From the NCBI GenBank assembly GCA_937891325.1, contig CALAFU010000056.1, positions 1 to 5,102 on the forward strand: a DNA stretch of 5,102 nucleotides, written 5' to 3'. The number at the start of each line of letters is the position of its first letter. Position 1 is the stretch's first letter. Under the pieces are notes generated by a model. It saw nothing but the letters and a program-made list of their open reading frames with translations. It was not told the DNA's origin and made no database searches. Of this stretch, positions 1 through 5,102 are shown in pieces. Origin of the DNA: an uncultured Candidatus Melainabacteria bacterium. GTDB taxonomy: Bacteria; Cyanobacteriota; Vampirovibrionia; Gastranaerophilales; Gastranaerophilaceae. Made by a program: the position numbers and the translations under genes.

Positions 1-124
1 GTAAAATTCGTATATCATAAGTTGTTGTATCTTTTGCACAATCAATTAAACTTTTTATTGCAACAGATGCACCTAAAATTATTCTTCTATCAAAACAAAA
101 TACTACAGGAATTACATTAGCCAT
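1..124 (-). CDS. GT8-like glycosyltransferase, N-terminal part only
   Basis: This is the first 41 codons of a gene that leaves the window at its left edge. The protein begins MANVIPVVFCFDRR, followed by GASVAIKSLIDCAK and TYDIRIL. That pattern (a beta strand ending in F-D, then a helix with 'VAIKSL', then 'YDI-IL') is the usual start of family GT8 glycosyltransferases, the retaining GT-A enzymes that add glucose or galactose to lipopolysaccharide cores and other glycans. The DxD metal-binding motif would lie further on and is not visible. The start is well supported: AAGGAG lies 7 bases before the ATG, and the ATG sits inside the last codons of the upstream glycosyltransferase gene with an 8-base overlap, so translation is probably coupled. 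Family assignment is by pattern only; specificity cannot be told. Confidence 0.75.
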   Translation of the reverse strand, partial: MANVIPVVFCFDRRIILGASVAIKSLIDCAKDTTTYDIRIL

Positions 125-1565
125 TGATTAACTCCTTTAAATTTTGCAATGAAGATTGATATAAATCTTGTTCATAAGTTTTCAAATTTTCTTGCATTTT
201 TTCATAATCAGAACTAGACATATTGATAGCAGAAATCATTGCATCAACAAAATCGGCATCTTCTTTGTATAGAATTGAATTTTCCTCTGTAAAACCATTA
301 ATTTTAGCAAAAGCTTCTTTGATTATTATTGGTTTTAAAAATCCATAAACTAATTGGAAATTACCACTTGTTCCTGTTGTGTTATATCTTATATGTTTTG
401 GCAATTCATAAGATGTTAACAGAAAATCAGCTTTTTCAATTTCGTCGTACATATCATTAAAATCTAAATGACCTTTTATATCAAAATAAGGACGAACATT
501 CTTTGGAATATCAGAAATATGTCCCTTACCAACAACAGTAATCTTAAAATTCGTAATACCTCGTTTTAACAATTCAATTGCAGCATCTACAAATAAATTT
601 GCATTTTTTCTACTACTTCTTATAGCACCAATTGCAATAAAATTAACACACTCTGTATCTTTAGTAGTGATTTTTGTTTTTCCAAAATAATGAGGATTTA
701 CAACTGTTGTTTTTACGCCTTTATAATCCATTTCGCGCAATGTTATTAAGTTCTTACTTAAAAATCCTGCGTCAACCATTTTCTTAATATCATGGGAAAC
801 AAAAAATAGCTTTGTTTTATCAACATCAGAATTAAAATGTTTATAGCAACTTTCAAGATGAACTTCATCACATAATTTATGGAAAGAGGTTACTAAAACA
901 CCTTTAACACCTGATAATTTATCTTTTTTAAAGAATGTTTTAATTTGTTTTTTAGACATTTTATTGATATCTAAATTATCATTTTTAAATCTAGCAAAAG
1001 CATTCATTTTATAATTCGTAGGACTTAAACAAACTGAAACATGATAACCTAAGTCAAGCAAATATTTTACATATCCAGGAACTACTTCTGAATGATTCTT
1101 TGTACAAGGTTCCCAGACTATAAAAGTATTGTCTTTTATAATTGGTCGTTTATAATCCAAAAATGATTTTAAAGATTCAAATAAACTTTTTTTAGATTTA
1201 AGTTTTTTAGATACAAAATTTCGGCTTACAATCTTTTTAGCGGAAATTTCAATTACTTTATCACTTCTTACCAATTCAAAAATATCTAGGTCTTTTTTAT
1301 TTCTAAATACTTTAACTCTGTTATCTGCCTCTAAATAAGTACAAGCCAACGAGTATGTCGCATCTATTGAATTATCGTCAACTACAATTATTTCAATTTC
1401 TTCAATTGATTGGTTACTCAACGCTTGCAAGCATTTAATAATTCTCTTTTCATCATTATGGGTTTTCACAACTACAGAAAGTTTTGGCGTATCAAAAAAA
1501 TAATCTCTTTGATTTTCCTTAAGAGTTTCTCTTAATTCGTAAATGAATAAACTTATATCTCCCAT
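117..1565 (-). CDS. Two-domain glycosyltransferase: short GT2-like head plus GT-B (GT4-like) body
   Basis: A 482-residue protein. Residues about 28-120 look like the first half of a GT2 (GT-A) glycosyltransferase: KLSVVVKTHND, then EIEIIVVDDNSIDAT with the nucleotide-binding Asp pair at 63-64. The segment where the DxD metal site should follow reads VIEISAKKIVSRNFV (about 104-118), without acidic residues, and the acceptor-binding half is absent, so this head is probably inactive. From about 140 on it is a GT-B fold: an N-terminal Rossmann half (IVWEPC, GYVKYLLDLGYHVSV), then VNFIAIGAIRSSRKN, ITVVGKG, the ADFLLTSYE strand and a GTSGNFQLVYGFLKPII stretch, as in GT4-like nucleotide-sugar transferases. 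I prefer the ATG at 1565: AAGGAG lies 11 bases before it, whereas an in-frame TTG at 1574 is only 2 bases from it. The ATG overlaps the upstream stop (TAATG), and the 3' end overlaps a GT8-like start. Likely role: cytoplasmic glycan assembly; substrate unknown. Confidence 0.8.
   Translation of the reverse strand: MGDISLFIYELRETLKENQRDYFFDTPKLSVVVKTHNDEKRIIKCLQALSNQSIEEIEIIVVDDNSIDATYSLACTYLEADNRVKVFRNKKDLDIFELVRSDKVIEISAKKIVSRNFVSKKLKSKKSLFESLKSFLDYKRPIIKDNTFIVWEPCTKNHSEVVPGYVKYLLDLGYHVSVCLSPTNYKMNAFARFKNDNLDINKMSKKQIKTFFKKDKLSGVKGVLVTSFHKLCDEVHLESCYKHFNSDVDKTKLFFVSHDIKKMVDAGFLSKNLITLREMDYKGVKTTVVNPHYFGKTKITTKDTECVNFIAIGAIRSSRKNANLFVDAAIELLKRGITNFKITVVGKGHISDIPKNVRPYFDIKGHLDFNDMYDEIEKADFLLTSYELPKHIRYNTTGTSGNFQLVYGFLKPIIIKEAFAKINGFTEENSILYKEDADFVDAMISAINMSSSDYEKMQENLKTYEQDLYQSSLQNLKELING
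132..137 (-). promoter_or_regulatory. Ribosome binding site of the GT8-like gene
   Basis: AAGGAG on the minus strand, 7 bases before the ATG at 124-122. It lies wholly inside the last codons of the preceding glycosyltransferase gene, and it decides the start of the truncated GT8-like gene at the window edge. Confidence 0.8.
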
Positions 1566-2182
1566 TACAAGCAAAACTCCTTAACTAAATGTGAGTTAAT
1601 ATTCTCTTTTATACCTATAAATTTTAATGTTTCTGACACAGTTGACTGATTAAATATCCATTCTAAGATTGCCAAGTCACCGTATTTTTTGTAATAATGG
1701 TAACCAAATGTTTTTCTCCAAGATGATACTGAATATTTATTTTCAAGTTCCAATTTAAAACATATCTCTTTAAAATTTCTAAAAACTTGGATTCTATCAA
1801 TAGGTTTTCCTGTTTTAGAAATAAACAAAGGTTCTTTTGCATCTCTATCCTTTGTATACTCTTTCACTAGTTCTTTTATTTCCTCATTTAATGGAAATAT
1901 TTTCTTTATCTTAGTAAAAGTTTCACCTATTGTAAGCTTTTGTTTGTTTTTAATATCGCAAACTTTTAGTTTTAAAAGTTCAGTAAGTTTTACACCTGTA
2001 TTGATTGTCAATACGAACAATAGCAAATCACGAATCCAGCCTCTTCTTCTGTATTCATATTTAATTTTCTCTATTATCTTTTTATCTTCTATTGCTATTG
2101 TTTTCATATTTTCTAACCAATCTTGTGCAACATAATTACAATTTTGTTGAGCAGTTGTAACGACAAGGCTGTTTGCAAGCAT
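1565..2182 (-). CDS. Degenerate tyrosine-recombinase-family protein (catalytic domain only)
   Basis: An open frame of 205 codons, or 180 if translation starts at the internal ATG at 2107. In the 180-residue numbering it shows the tyrosine recombinase (phage integrase) catalytic fold: RDLLLFVLTINTGVKLTELLKL (26-47), KIFPLNEEIKEL (69-80), PLFISKTGKPI (93-103), SWRKTFGYHYYKK (129-141) and the C-terminal FNQSTVSETLKFIGI (152-166). No core-binding/SAM-like N-terminal domain is present, as in other short catalytic-domain-only members. The active site is altered: the first Arg (TG-x-R) is Lys40, the His of HxxR is Ser128, the His/Trp position is Gln154 and the nucleophile Tyr is Phe163; only the second Arg (R131) remains. 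It is therefore very unlikely to cut DNA, but could still bind it. An AGAAG lies 7 bases before the ATG at 2182, while the ATG at 2107 lacks a good site but fits the domain edge better. It leads the glycosyltransferase operon. Confidence 0.75.
   Translation of the reverse strand: MLANSLVVTTAQQNCNYVAQDWLENMKTIAIEDKKIIEKIKYEYRRRGWIRDLLLFVLTINTGVKLTELLKLKVCDIKNKQKLTIGETFTKIKKIFPLNEEIKELVKEYTKDRDAKEPLFISKTGKPIDRIQVFRNFKEICFKLELENKYSVSSWRKTFGYHYYKKYGDLAILEWIFNQSTVSETLKFIGIKENINSHLVKEFCL
1577..1582 (-). promoter_or_regulatory. Ribosome binding site of the two-domain glycosyltransferase
   Basis: AAGGAG on the minus strand within the last codons of the recombinase-like gene. It is 11 bases from the ATG at 1565-1563 and only 2 bases from an in-frame TTG at 1574-1572, so the ATG is the more likely start. 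The ATG shares a base with the upstream TAA stop, so ribosomes finishing the first gene may restart here. Confidence 0.65.
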
Positions 2183-2278
2183 ACAAAGACTTCTAGCTCA
2201 TGTAAGCTTTCTTAAATGTAACAAATTAAACATAAATTTAATATATTTCTCTATTTTTAGAGCTTTGTGTTATACTGA

Positions 2279-2307
2279 ATTTAAGGTAAATAAGATAACA
2301 ATTACAA
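2279..2307 (-). promoter_or_regulatory. Candidate sigma70-type promoter of the leftward operon
   Basis: On the minus strand, TTGTAA (2307-2302) and TTAAAT (2284-2279) are 17 bases apart. Each matches the -35 and -10 consensus at 4 of 6 positions. Transcription would start near 2271, leaving a leader of roughly 90 bases to the ATG at 2182 or 165 bases to the one at 2107. The -35 lies in the palindrome at 2298-2319. In such AT-rich sequence weak matches are common, so this is tentative. Confidence 0.35.
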
Positions 2308-2319
2308 AATTGTAATTGT
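2298..2319. promoter_or_regulatory. Perfect palindrome, probable operator
   Basis: Arms ACAATTACAA (2298-2307) and TTGTAATTGT (2310-2319) are exact reverse complements, separated by AA. The site covers the candidate -35 of the leftward operon, about 120 bases upstream of the recombinase-like gene's first ATG. A dimeric repressor or activator would suit it. It is not followed by a T-run on the minus strand, and it lies outside any gene, so a terminator is less likely. Confidence 0.5.
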
Positions 2320-2352
2320 GTTGAATTAAAATTTTAAGAGCTAATATAAAAA

Positions 2353-2412
2353 TTAAAGAATAAAGTTTTTAAGACTTTCATCTATCATATCTTCACTTAT
2401 ATTTCTTACTAT
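2353..2412 (-). pseudogene. Decayed C-terminal coding fragment (copy A)
   Basis: Read on the minus strand this stretch ends in IVRNISEDMIDESLKNFIL followed by TAA at 2355-2353; an in-frame TGA lies two codons above it, so it is not a gene. It is listed because a second fragment at 4069-4133 ends in DQDIIDEGFYNFIL and a stop. Over the last 42 bases the two agree at about 30 positions, and most differences are at third codon positions, as expected of a once-translated sequence. The match continues a little past the stop (taatata...taaag). The original protein is not recognised; the acidic end would suit a small antitoxin, but that is a guess. Confidence 0.4.
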
Positions 2413-2662
2413 GCATCAATAATTGCTCACTTTAGTAGAGCTGTTGTAATAGAATTAAAACTATATAACATACATTATTTGTATATTAGGACTCAATTAG
2501 CTCTTTGTAACAATTTTCCCAAAAAAAATTTGAAGTTCAAACTTTAAGTGCTTGTTTATACGCAATCTTTTATTTTGTTATTTGTATAGGTAAATCCTTA
2601 TGGTAGATTTTAAATAGATATTTTTGTTATTGTAAAATATTCAGTCCCAAAAGTTTACAGAC

Positions 2663-2691
2663 TTGTATTTTTGCGGCATTTATACTACAAT
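2663..2691 (+). promoter_or_regulatory. Candidate promoter of the ATPase gene
   Basis: TTGTAT (2663-2668) and TACAAT (2686-2691) are 17 bases apart. The -10 matches consensus at 5 of 6 positions, the -35 at 3 of 6. The start of transcription would be near 2698, about 30 bases before the ATG at 2729. TTGCG repeats lie in the spacer, at the predicted start site and over the ribosome site, so a protein bound there would block this promoter. Confidence 0.4.
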
Positions 2692-2729
2692 AATTGCGAG
2701 GTTTTAATTTTAATTTTTGCGAGGTTTTA
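2671..2729 (+). repeat. Three TTGCG direct repeats with an exact 23-bp period, probable operator array
   Basis: TTGCG begins at 2671, 2694 and 2717, exactly 23 bases apart. The second and third copies share 13 identical bases, TTGCGAGGTTTTA. The first copy keeps only TTGCG and part of the T-rich tail, so it may be degenerate. The last copy contains the GAGG ribosome site and reaches into the ATG. About two helical turns per unit means that proteins bound to successive repeats would sit on the same face of the DNA. Confidence 0.55.
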
Positions 2730-3952
2730 TGTTAAAAAGATGGCAAGAAAATAGTCTTAAAGATGCATTAAATTCACGTCGTGTAGTTATTTTATCTGGG
2801 GCAAGACAATGTGGTAAAACAACAACTTCTAAAACTATTGTTGATAAAGATTGTATATTCAGAACTCTTGATGATACAACTTTACTCATTGCTGCTCAGT
2901 CTGATCCCAAAGGTTTTATAAAGCATTCTAAAAAAACAATGATTATAGATGAAGTTCAAAGAGTTCCCGAATTAATAACAGCAATAAAAAAAGCAGTCGA
3001 TGAAAATACAAAATATGGTCAATATCTTTTGACGGGTTCTGTAAACTTGCAAACTTTACCAACAGTAAAAGAATCTTTAGCTGGTCGTGTAAAGAAAATT
3101 AGACTAAGACCTTTGTCTCAAGGTGAAATAATTGAAAATAAACCAAATTTTTTAAATAGACTTTCAAAATTAGATTTTGTTGATAATTCTGATTTTGACA
3201 AAGAAAGTCTGCTAGAACTTATGTTCAAGGGTGGTTATCCTGAGCCATTATTTATGCATAATCAAAAAGATAGAACTTCTTGGTACAAGGATTATTTAAA
3301 TACAATAATTGAATACGATTTAAAAGATATTGCAAATATTAAAAGACAAGATACATTAAAAGATTTGATGGCAATTATTGCTTCATTTTCTTCAAAATTT
3401 ATAGATAAATCTAAAATCACAACTTCTATGGGTATTGCAAATCAAACATTAGATACGTATTTAGGCGTATTAGAAAATACCTACCTTGTTGATAAATTAT
3501 TTCCATACTTAAAAACTGATTATGAAAGAGTTAATAAACAATCAAAGTATTTTGTATCAGATACAGGTTTGATGTGTTCTGTTTTGAATTGGAAAATCGA
3601 TGATGTAATTTTGGACTCCGATAAAAATGGAAAATTATTTGAAACCTATGTCTATAACCAACTGATTTCGCAAGTCGATTTAGAAAACTTTGACTATTCA
3701 CTATTTCATTATAGAGATAGAGAAAAACGAGAAATAGATTTTATAATTCAAGATTCTAGTAATAATATTTATGGTATTGAGGTTAAATCTGGAACGTTGA
3801 TTTCAAAAGATCATTTTAAACATCTAAAATGGTTTAAAAATAATTTGGCAAAAGATAAAAACTTTGTAGGAATTGTTTTATATTCAGGAGAAAATGTTGT
3901 AACTTTTGGTGAAAACTTATTTGCTGTTCCTATAAACAATTTATGGGATTAG
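2729..3952 (+). CDS. AAA_14/DUF4143-type ATPase
   Basis: A complete 407-residue protein with the usual layout and length of the AAA_14 + DUF4143 family. Walker A is GARQCGKT at 24-31, Walker B is MIIDEVQ with Asp74-Glu75, and the LTGS sensor-like segment is at 101-104. The C-terminal DUF4143 part has GGYPEP, YFVSDTGLMCSVL, GKLFETYVYNQL, and then REIDFII with Glu335/Asp337 and IEVKSG with Glu351/Lys353. The last two resemble a PD-(D/E)xK nuclease core, a similarity often noted for this family. The family binds and probably hydrolyses ATP; its cellular role is not established. The ATG at 2729 is preferred over an in-frame TTG at 2717 because GAGG lies just before it, although the spacing of 4 bases is short. 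It is followed by a same-strand Fic gene after a 219-base gap with its own promoter, so the two are probably separate units. Phased repeats over the start region suggest tight regulation. Confidence 0.9.
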   Translation: MLKRWQENSLKDALNSRRVVILSGARQCGKTTTSKTIVDKDCIFRTLDDTTLLIAAQSDPKGFIKHSKKTMIIDEVQRVPELITAIKKAVDENTKYGQYLLTGSVNLQTLPTVKESLAGRVKKIRLRPLSQGEIIENKPNFLNRLSKLDFVDNSDFDKESLLELMFKGGYPEPLFMHNQKDRTSWYKDYLNTIIEYDLKDIANIKRQDTLKDLMAIIASFSSKFIDKSKITTSMGIANQTLDTYLGVLENTYLVDKLFPYLKTDYERVNKQSKYFVSDTGLMCSVLNWKIDDVILDSDKNGKLFETYVYNQLISQVDLENFDYSLFHYRDREKREIDFIIQDSSNNIYGIEVKSGTLISKDHFKHLKWFKNNLAKDKNFVGIVLYSGENVVTFGENLFAVPINNLWD

Positions 3953-4068
3953 TTAACGATTTAAAATGGGTTTGACTAATATTTGATTAAAGTAAAATTA
4001 CATTTTAGAAAAATCGCAAAACACATACAAATATAATATTTATATACCTAGGGACTTAATATATAAAA

Positions 4069-4133
4069 CTAAAGTATGAAATTATAGAAACCTTCATCAA
4101 TTATATCTTGGTCGCTTGTAATTATCGTTTCAA
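4069..4133 (-). pseudogene. Decayed C-terminal coding fragment (copy B)
   Basis: On the minus strand this reads IETIITSDQDIIDEGFYNFIL and a TAG stop at 4071-4069. No start codon or ribosome site precedes it, and its upstream side runs directly into the Fic promoter repeats, so only the tail of a former gene remains. It resembles the fragment at 2353-2412 in sequence, in ending at the stop, and in lying before a rightward accessory gene on the opposite strand. The parent protein is not recognised. Confidence 0.4.
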
Positions 4134-4144
4134 TATGGTACGAT
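4116..4144 (+). promoter_or_regulatory. Candidate promoter of the Fic gene
   Basis: TTGTAA (4116-4121) and TACGAT (4139-4144) are 17 bases apart; each matches consensus at 4 of 6 positions. Transcription would start near 4151, leaving a leader of only about 20 bases. The -10 lies inside the first 13-base repeat and the second repeat fills the leader, so occupancy of the repeats would shut the promoter off. Tentative because of the base composition. Confidence 0.4.
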
Positions 4145-4168
4145 AAATGTAAGATTATGGTGCGATAA
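4134..4168 (+). repeat. Two 13-base direct repeats, 22-bp period, probable operator of the Fic gene
   Basis: TATGGTACGATAA (4134-4146) and TATGGTGCGATAA (4156-4168) differ at one base and are 22 bases apart, about two helical turns. An inverted half-site TTATCGT lies at 4122-4128, facing the ACGATAA of the first repeat. The array ends three bases before the Fic ATG. The Fic protein itself has a DNA-binding head, so autoregulation is the simplest reading, though nothing here proves which protein binds. Confidence 0.6.
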
Positions 4169-4171
4169 TTT

Positions 4172-5102
4172 ATGAAATTTAACAAACGTCAAAGTTTAAT
4201 ATTGGATTATATTAACAAACATAACGCTTCAAGCAGATTAGAGATTGAAGAATATGTTGCTACTGTTGATGACAAGATTTCTAAAAATACAATTATTAGA
4301 GATCTCGATGTACTTTTAAAGAATAATTACATAAAGAAAATAGGTGCTGCAAGAAGCATAAAATATTTACCTGTTGAAGCTAATGAATTGTTAGTTAAAT
4401 ATGATGTTGATAATTACTTTAAAGGTGATTTTGATAATAGAAATATAAAATATTCTCAATTTAACTTTGATGTGTTTGATAAACTAAAAAATTTATTTAC
4501 TTTAAATGAAATAAAGAAACTAGAAAAGGTAAATAAAACTTATACAACTAAAGTTAAAGCATTATCTGACACTATTTTAAAGAAAGAATTTGAAAGGTTA
4601 CTTATAGAATTGAGTTGGAAATCTTCACAGATTGAAGGTAATACTTACTCTTTACTTGATACTGAAACTTTAATTAAAGAAAATATTGAAGCAAAAGGGC
4701 ATAAAAAAGAAGAAGCTACTATGATATTAAATCATAAGAAAGCTTTGGAATTTATATTTGGAAATAAGGACTATTTTAAAACTATCACTTTAAAAAAGTT
4801 AGAAGAATTGCACGCACTATTAATAAATGATTTAGGTGTGGATAAAGGATTGAGAAAATCTCCGGTTGGCATTGTTGGTACAAACTATAAGCCGTTATCT
4901 AATCAGCTACTAATTAAAGATGCCGTGGATAAGTTAATTTGTACAATCAATACTACAGAAAATATCATTGAAAAGGCATTAATTACAGTTATAATGATTT
5001 CATATATCCAACCTTTTGAAGACGGAAATAAAAGAACTGGTAGAATTTTAGCCAATGCTATATTATTTGCTAATGGTTATTGTCCATTGTCATATAGAAG
5101 TA
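4172..5102 (+). CDS. Fic-family protein with N-terminal winged helix, Gln in place of the catalytic His (3' end missing)
   Basis: The first 310 codons of a gene cut by the right edge; family members with this layout usually run a few dozen residues further. Residues 1-68 form a winged helix-turn-helix: LILDYINKHN, then KNTIIRDLDVLLKNNYIKKIG, then a wing. After a linker, the Fic domain shows the inhibitory helix SSQIEGN at 151-157 with Glu155, the flap GLRKSPVGIVGTNYKPL, and the Fic loop QPFEDGNKRTGR at 280-291. Fic enzymes transfer AMP or related groups to protein hydroxyls using the His of HPFx(D/E)GN(G/K)R; here that residue is Gln280, while Phe282, Asp284, Gly285, Asn286 and Arg288 remain. 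I recall QPFED forms recurring in HTH-Fic proteins, so this may be a subfamily trait. The ATG at 4172 is the first possible start, since an in-frame TAA ends at 4168; no Shine-Dalgarno is visible. It may act mainly as a regulator. Confidence 0.88.
   Translation, partial: MKFNKRQSLILDYINKHNASSRLEIEEYVATVDDKISKNTIIRDLDVLLKNNYIKKIGAARSIKYLPVEANELLVKYDVDNYFKGDFDNRNIKYSQFNFDVFDKLKNLFTLNEIKKLEKVNKTYTTKVKALSDTILKKEFERLLIELSWKSSQIEGNTYSLLDTETLIKENIEAKGHKKEEATMILNHKKALEFIFGNKDYFKTITLKKLEELHALLINDLGVDKGLRKSPVGIVGTNYKPLSNQLLIKDAVDKLICTINTTENIIEKALITVIMISYIQPFEDGNKRTGRILANAILFANGYCPLSYRS

Larger units (their letters stand above)
2183..2716. other. Intergenic region between divergent genes, no intact gene
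   Basis: These 534 bases separate the leftward glycosyltransferase operon from the rightward ATPase gene. No reading frame with a plausible start and ribosome site was found. What can be supported is a leftward promoter with a palindrome (2279-2319), a decayed coding fragment on the minus strand (2353-2412), and the ATPase promoter with TTGCG repeats (from 2663). The section 2420-2660 is AT-rich; I see nothing there that I can name. A TATACT preceded by TG at 2268-2276 on the plus strand resembles an extended -10 but has no -35 and no nearby gene. Confidence 0.6.
3953..4171. other. Intergenic region between ATPase and Fic genes
   Basis: This 219-base gap holds no intact gene. Its left half has no convincing terminator; the only hairpin (TAAAAT at 3993-3998 with ATTTTA at 4002-4007) is all A/U and has no T-run after it. 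The right half carries a decayed minus-strand coding fragment and the Fic promoter with its repeats. Confidence 0.6.

Noticed and set aside
1944..2135. A plus-strand open frame of 63 codons
   Set aside because: It lies opposite the recombinase-like gene, which has clear family motifs; it has no ribosome site and its product is low-complexity Ser/Ile/Phe, typical of an antisense shadow.
1930..2210. TGTAAGCTTT occurring at about 1933 and 2201 as possible recombination sites
   Set aside because: One copy is inside the coding region, and there is no inverted partner or core-site structure; a ten-base match in this composition is not evidence.
2249..2262. Small inverted repeat CTCTA-TTTT-TAGAG
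   Set aside because: Five pairs with no T-run and no relation to a gene end; expected by chance in AT-rich DNA.
2490..2590. Short minus-strand peptides (for example FFWENCYKELIES before a stop) around an A-run at 2522-2529
   Set aside because: They look protein-like and could be joined by a frameshift at the A-run, but each frame is only about 15-27 codons between stops and no family can be recognised.
3993..4007. Hairpin TAAAAT-TAC-ATTTTA after the ATPase gene as a terminator
   Set aside because: The stem is entirely A/U, only 6 pairs long, and no T-run follows on the plus strand.
1..5102. CRISPR array, tRNA, rRNA, insertion-sequence ends or an invertible promoter flanked by inverted repeats
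   Set aside because: None was seen on reading both strands; no long inverted repeat pair flanks the promoter of the glycosyltransferase operon.

Overview
The window is a strongly AT-rich stretch of bacterial chromosome with ordinary bacterial features: Shine-Dalgarno sites, ATG starts and TAA/TAG stops, with no sign of stop reassignment. The gene content is accessory: a glycosyltransferase operon, a DUF4143-type ATPase and a Fic protein with a DNA-binding head. Together with the base composition this would fit a host-associated, low-GC bacterium such as a gut Gastranaerophilales/Melainabacteria-like or spirochaete-like lineage. That placement is a guess; no rRNA, tRNA or other marker is present.

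Left part (1-2182, minus strand): three genes in a tight operon read right to left. The first is a short protein of the tyrosine-recombinase catalytic-domain family in which almost every active-site residue appears replaced. It is followed, with a TAATG stop/start overlap, by a two-domain glycosyltransferase (a shortened GT2-like head joined to a GT-B/GT4-like body). That gene overlaps by 8 bases the start of a GT8-like glycosyltransferase that runs off the left edge. The second and third genes have a clear AAGGAG ribosome binding site inside the end of the gene before. The operon probably builds a surface glycan (LPS, capsule or a glycosylated protein). The recombinase-like leader gene may be a regulatory relic.

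Middle (2183-2716): an intergenic stretch of 534 bases with no intact gene. It holds a perfect 10-bp-arm palindrome over the likely -35 of the leftward operon, a short decayed coding fragment on the minus strand, and the promoter region of the rightward ATPase gene with TTGCG repeats spaced exactly 23 bp apart.

Right part (2717-5102, plus strand): a complete AAA_14/DUF4143 ATPase, a 219-base gap, and a Fic-family protein with an N-terminal winged-helix domain that runs off the right edge. The gap holds a second copy of the decayed coding fragment and two TATGGTRCGATAA repeats with a 22-bp period directly in front of the Fic start. The Fic motif has Gln where catalytic Fic enzymes have His. 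Both rightward genes thus have phased direct repeats over the promoter/start region, the layout expected for self-regulated accessory or toxin-antitoxin-like loci.
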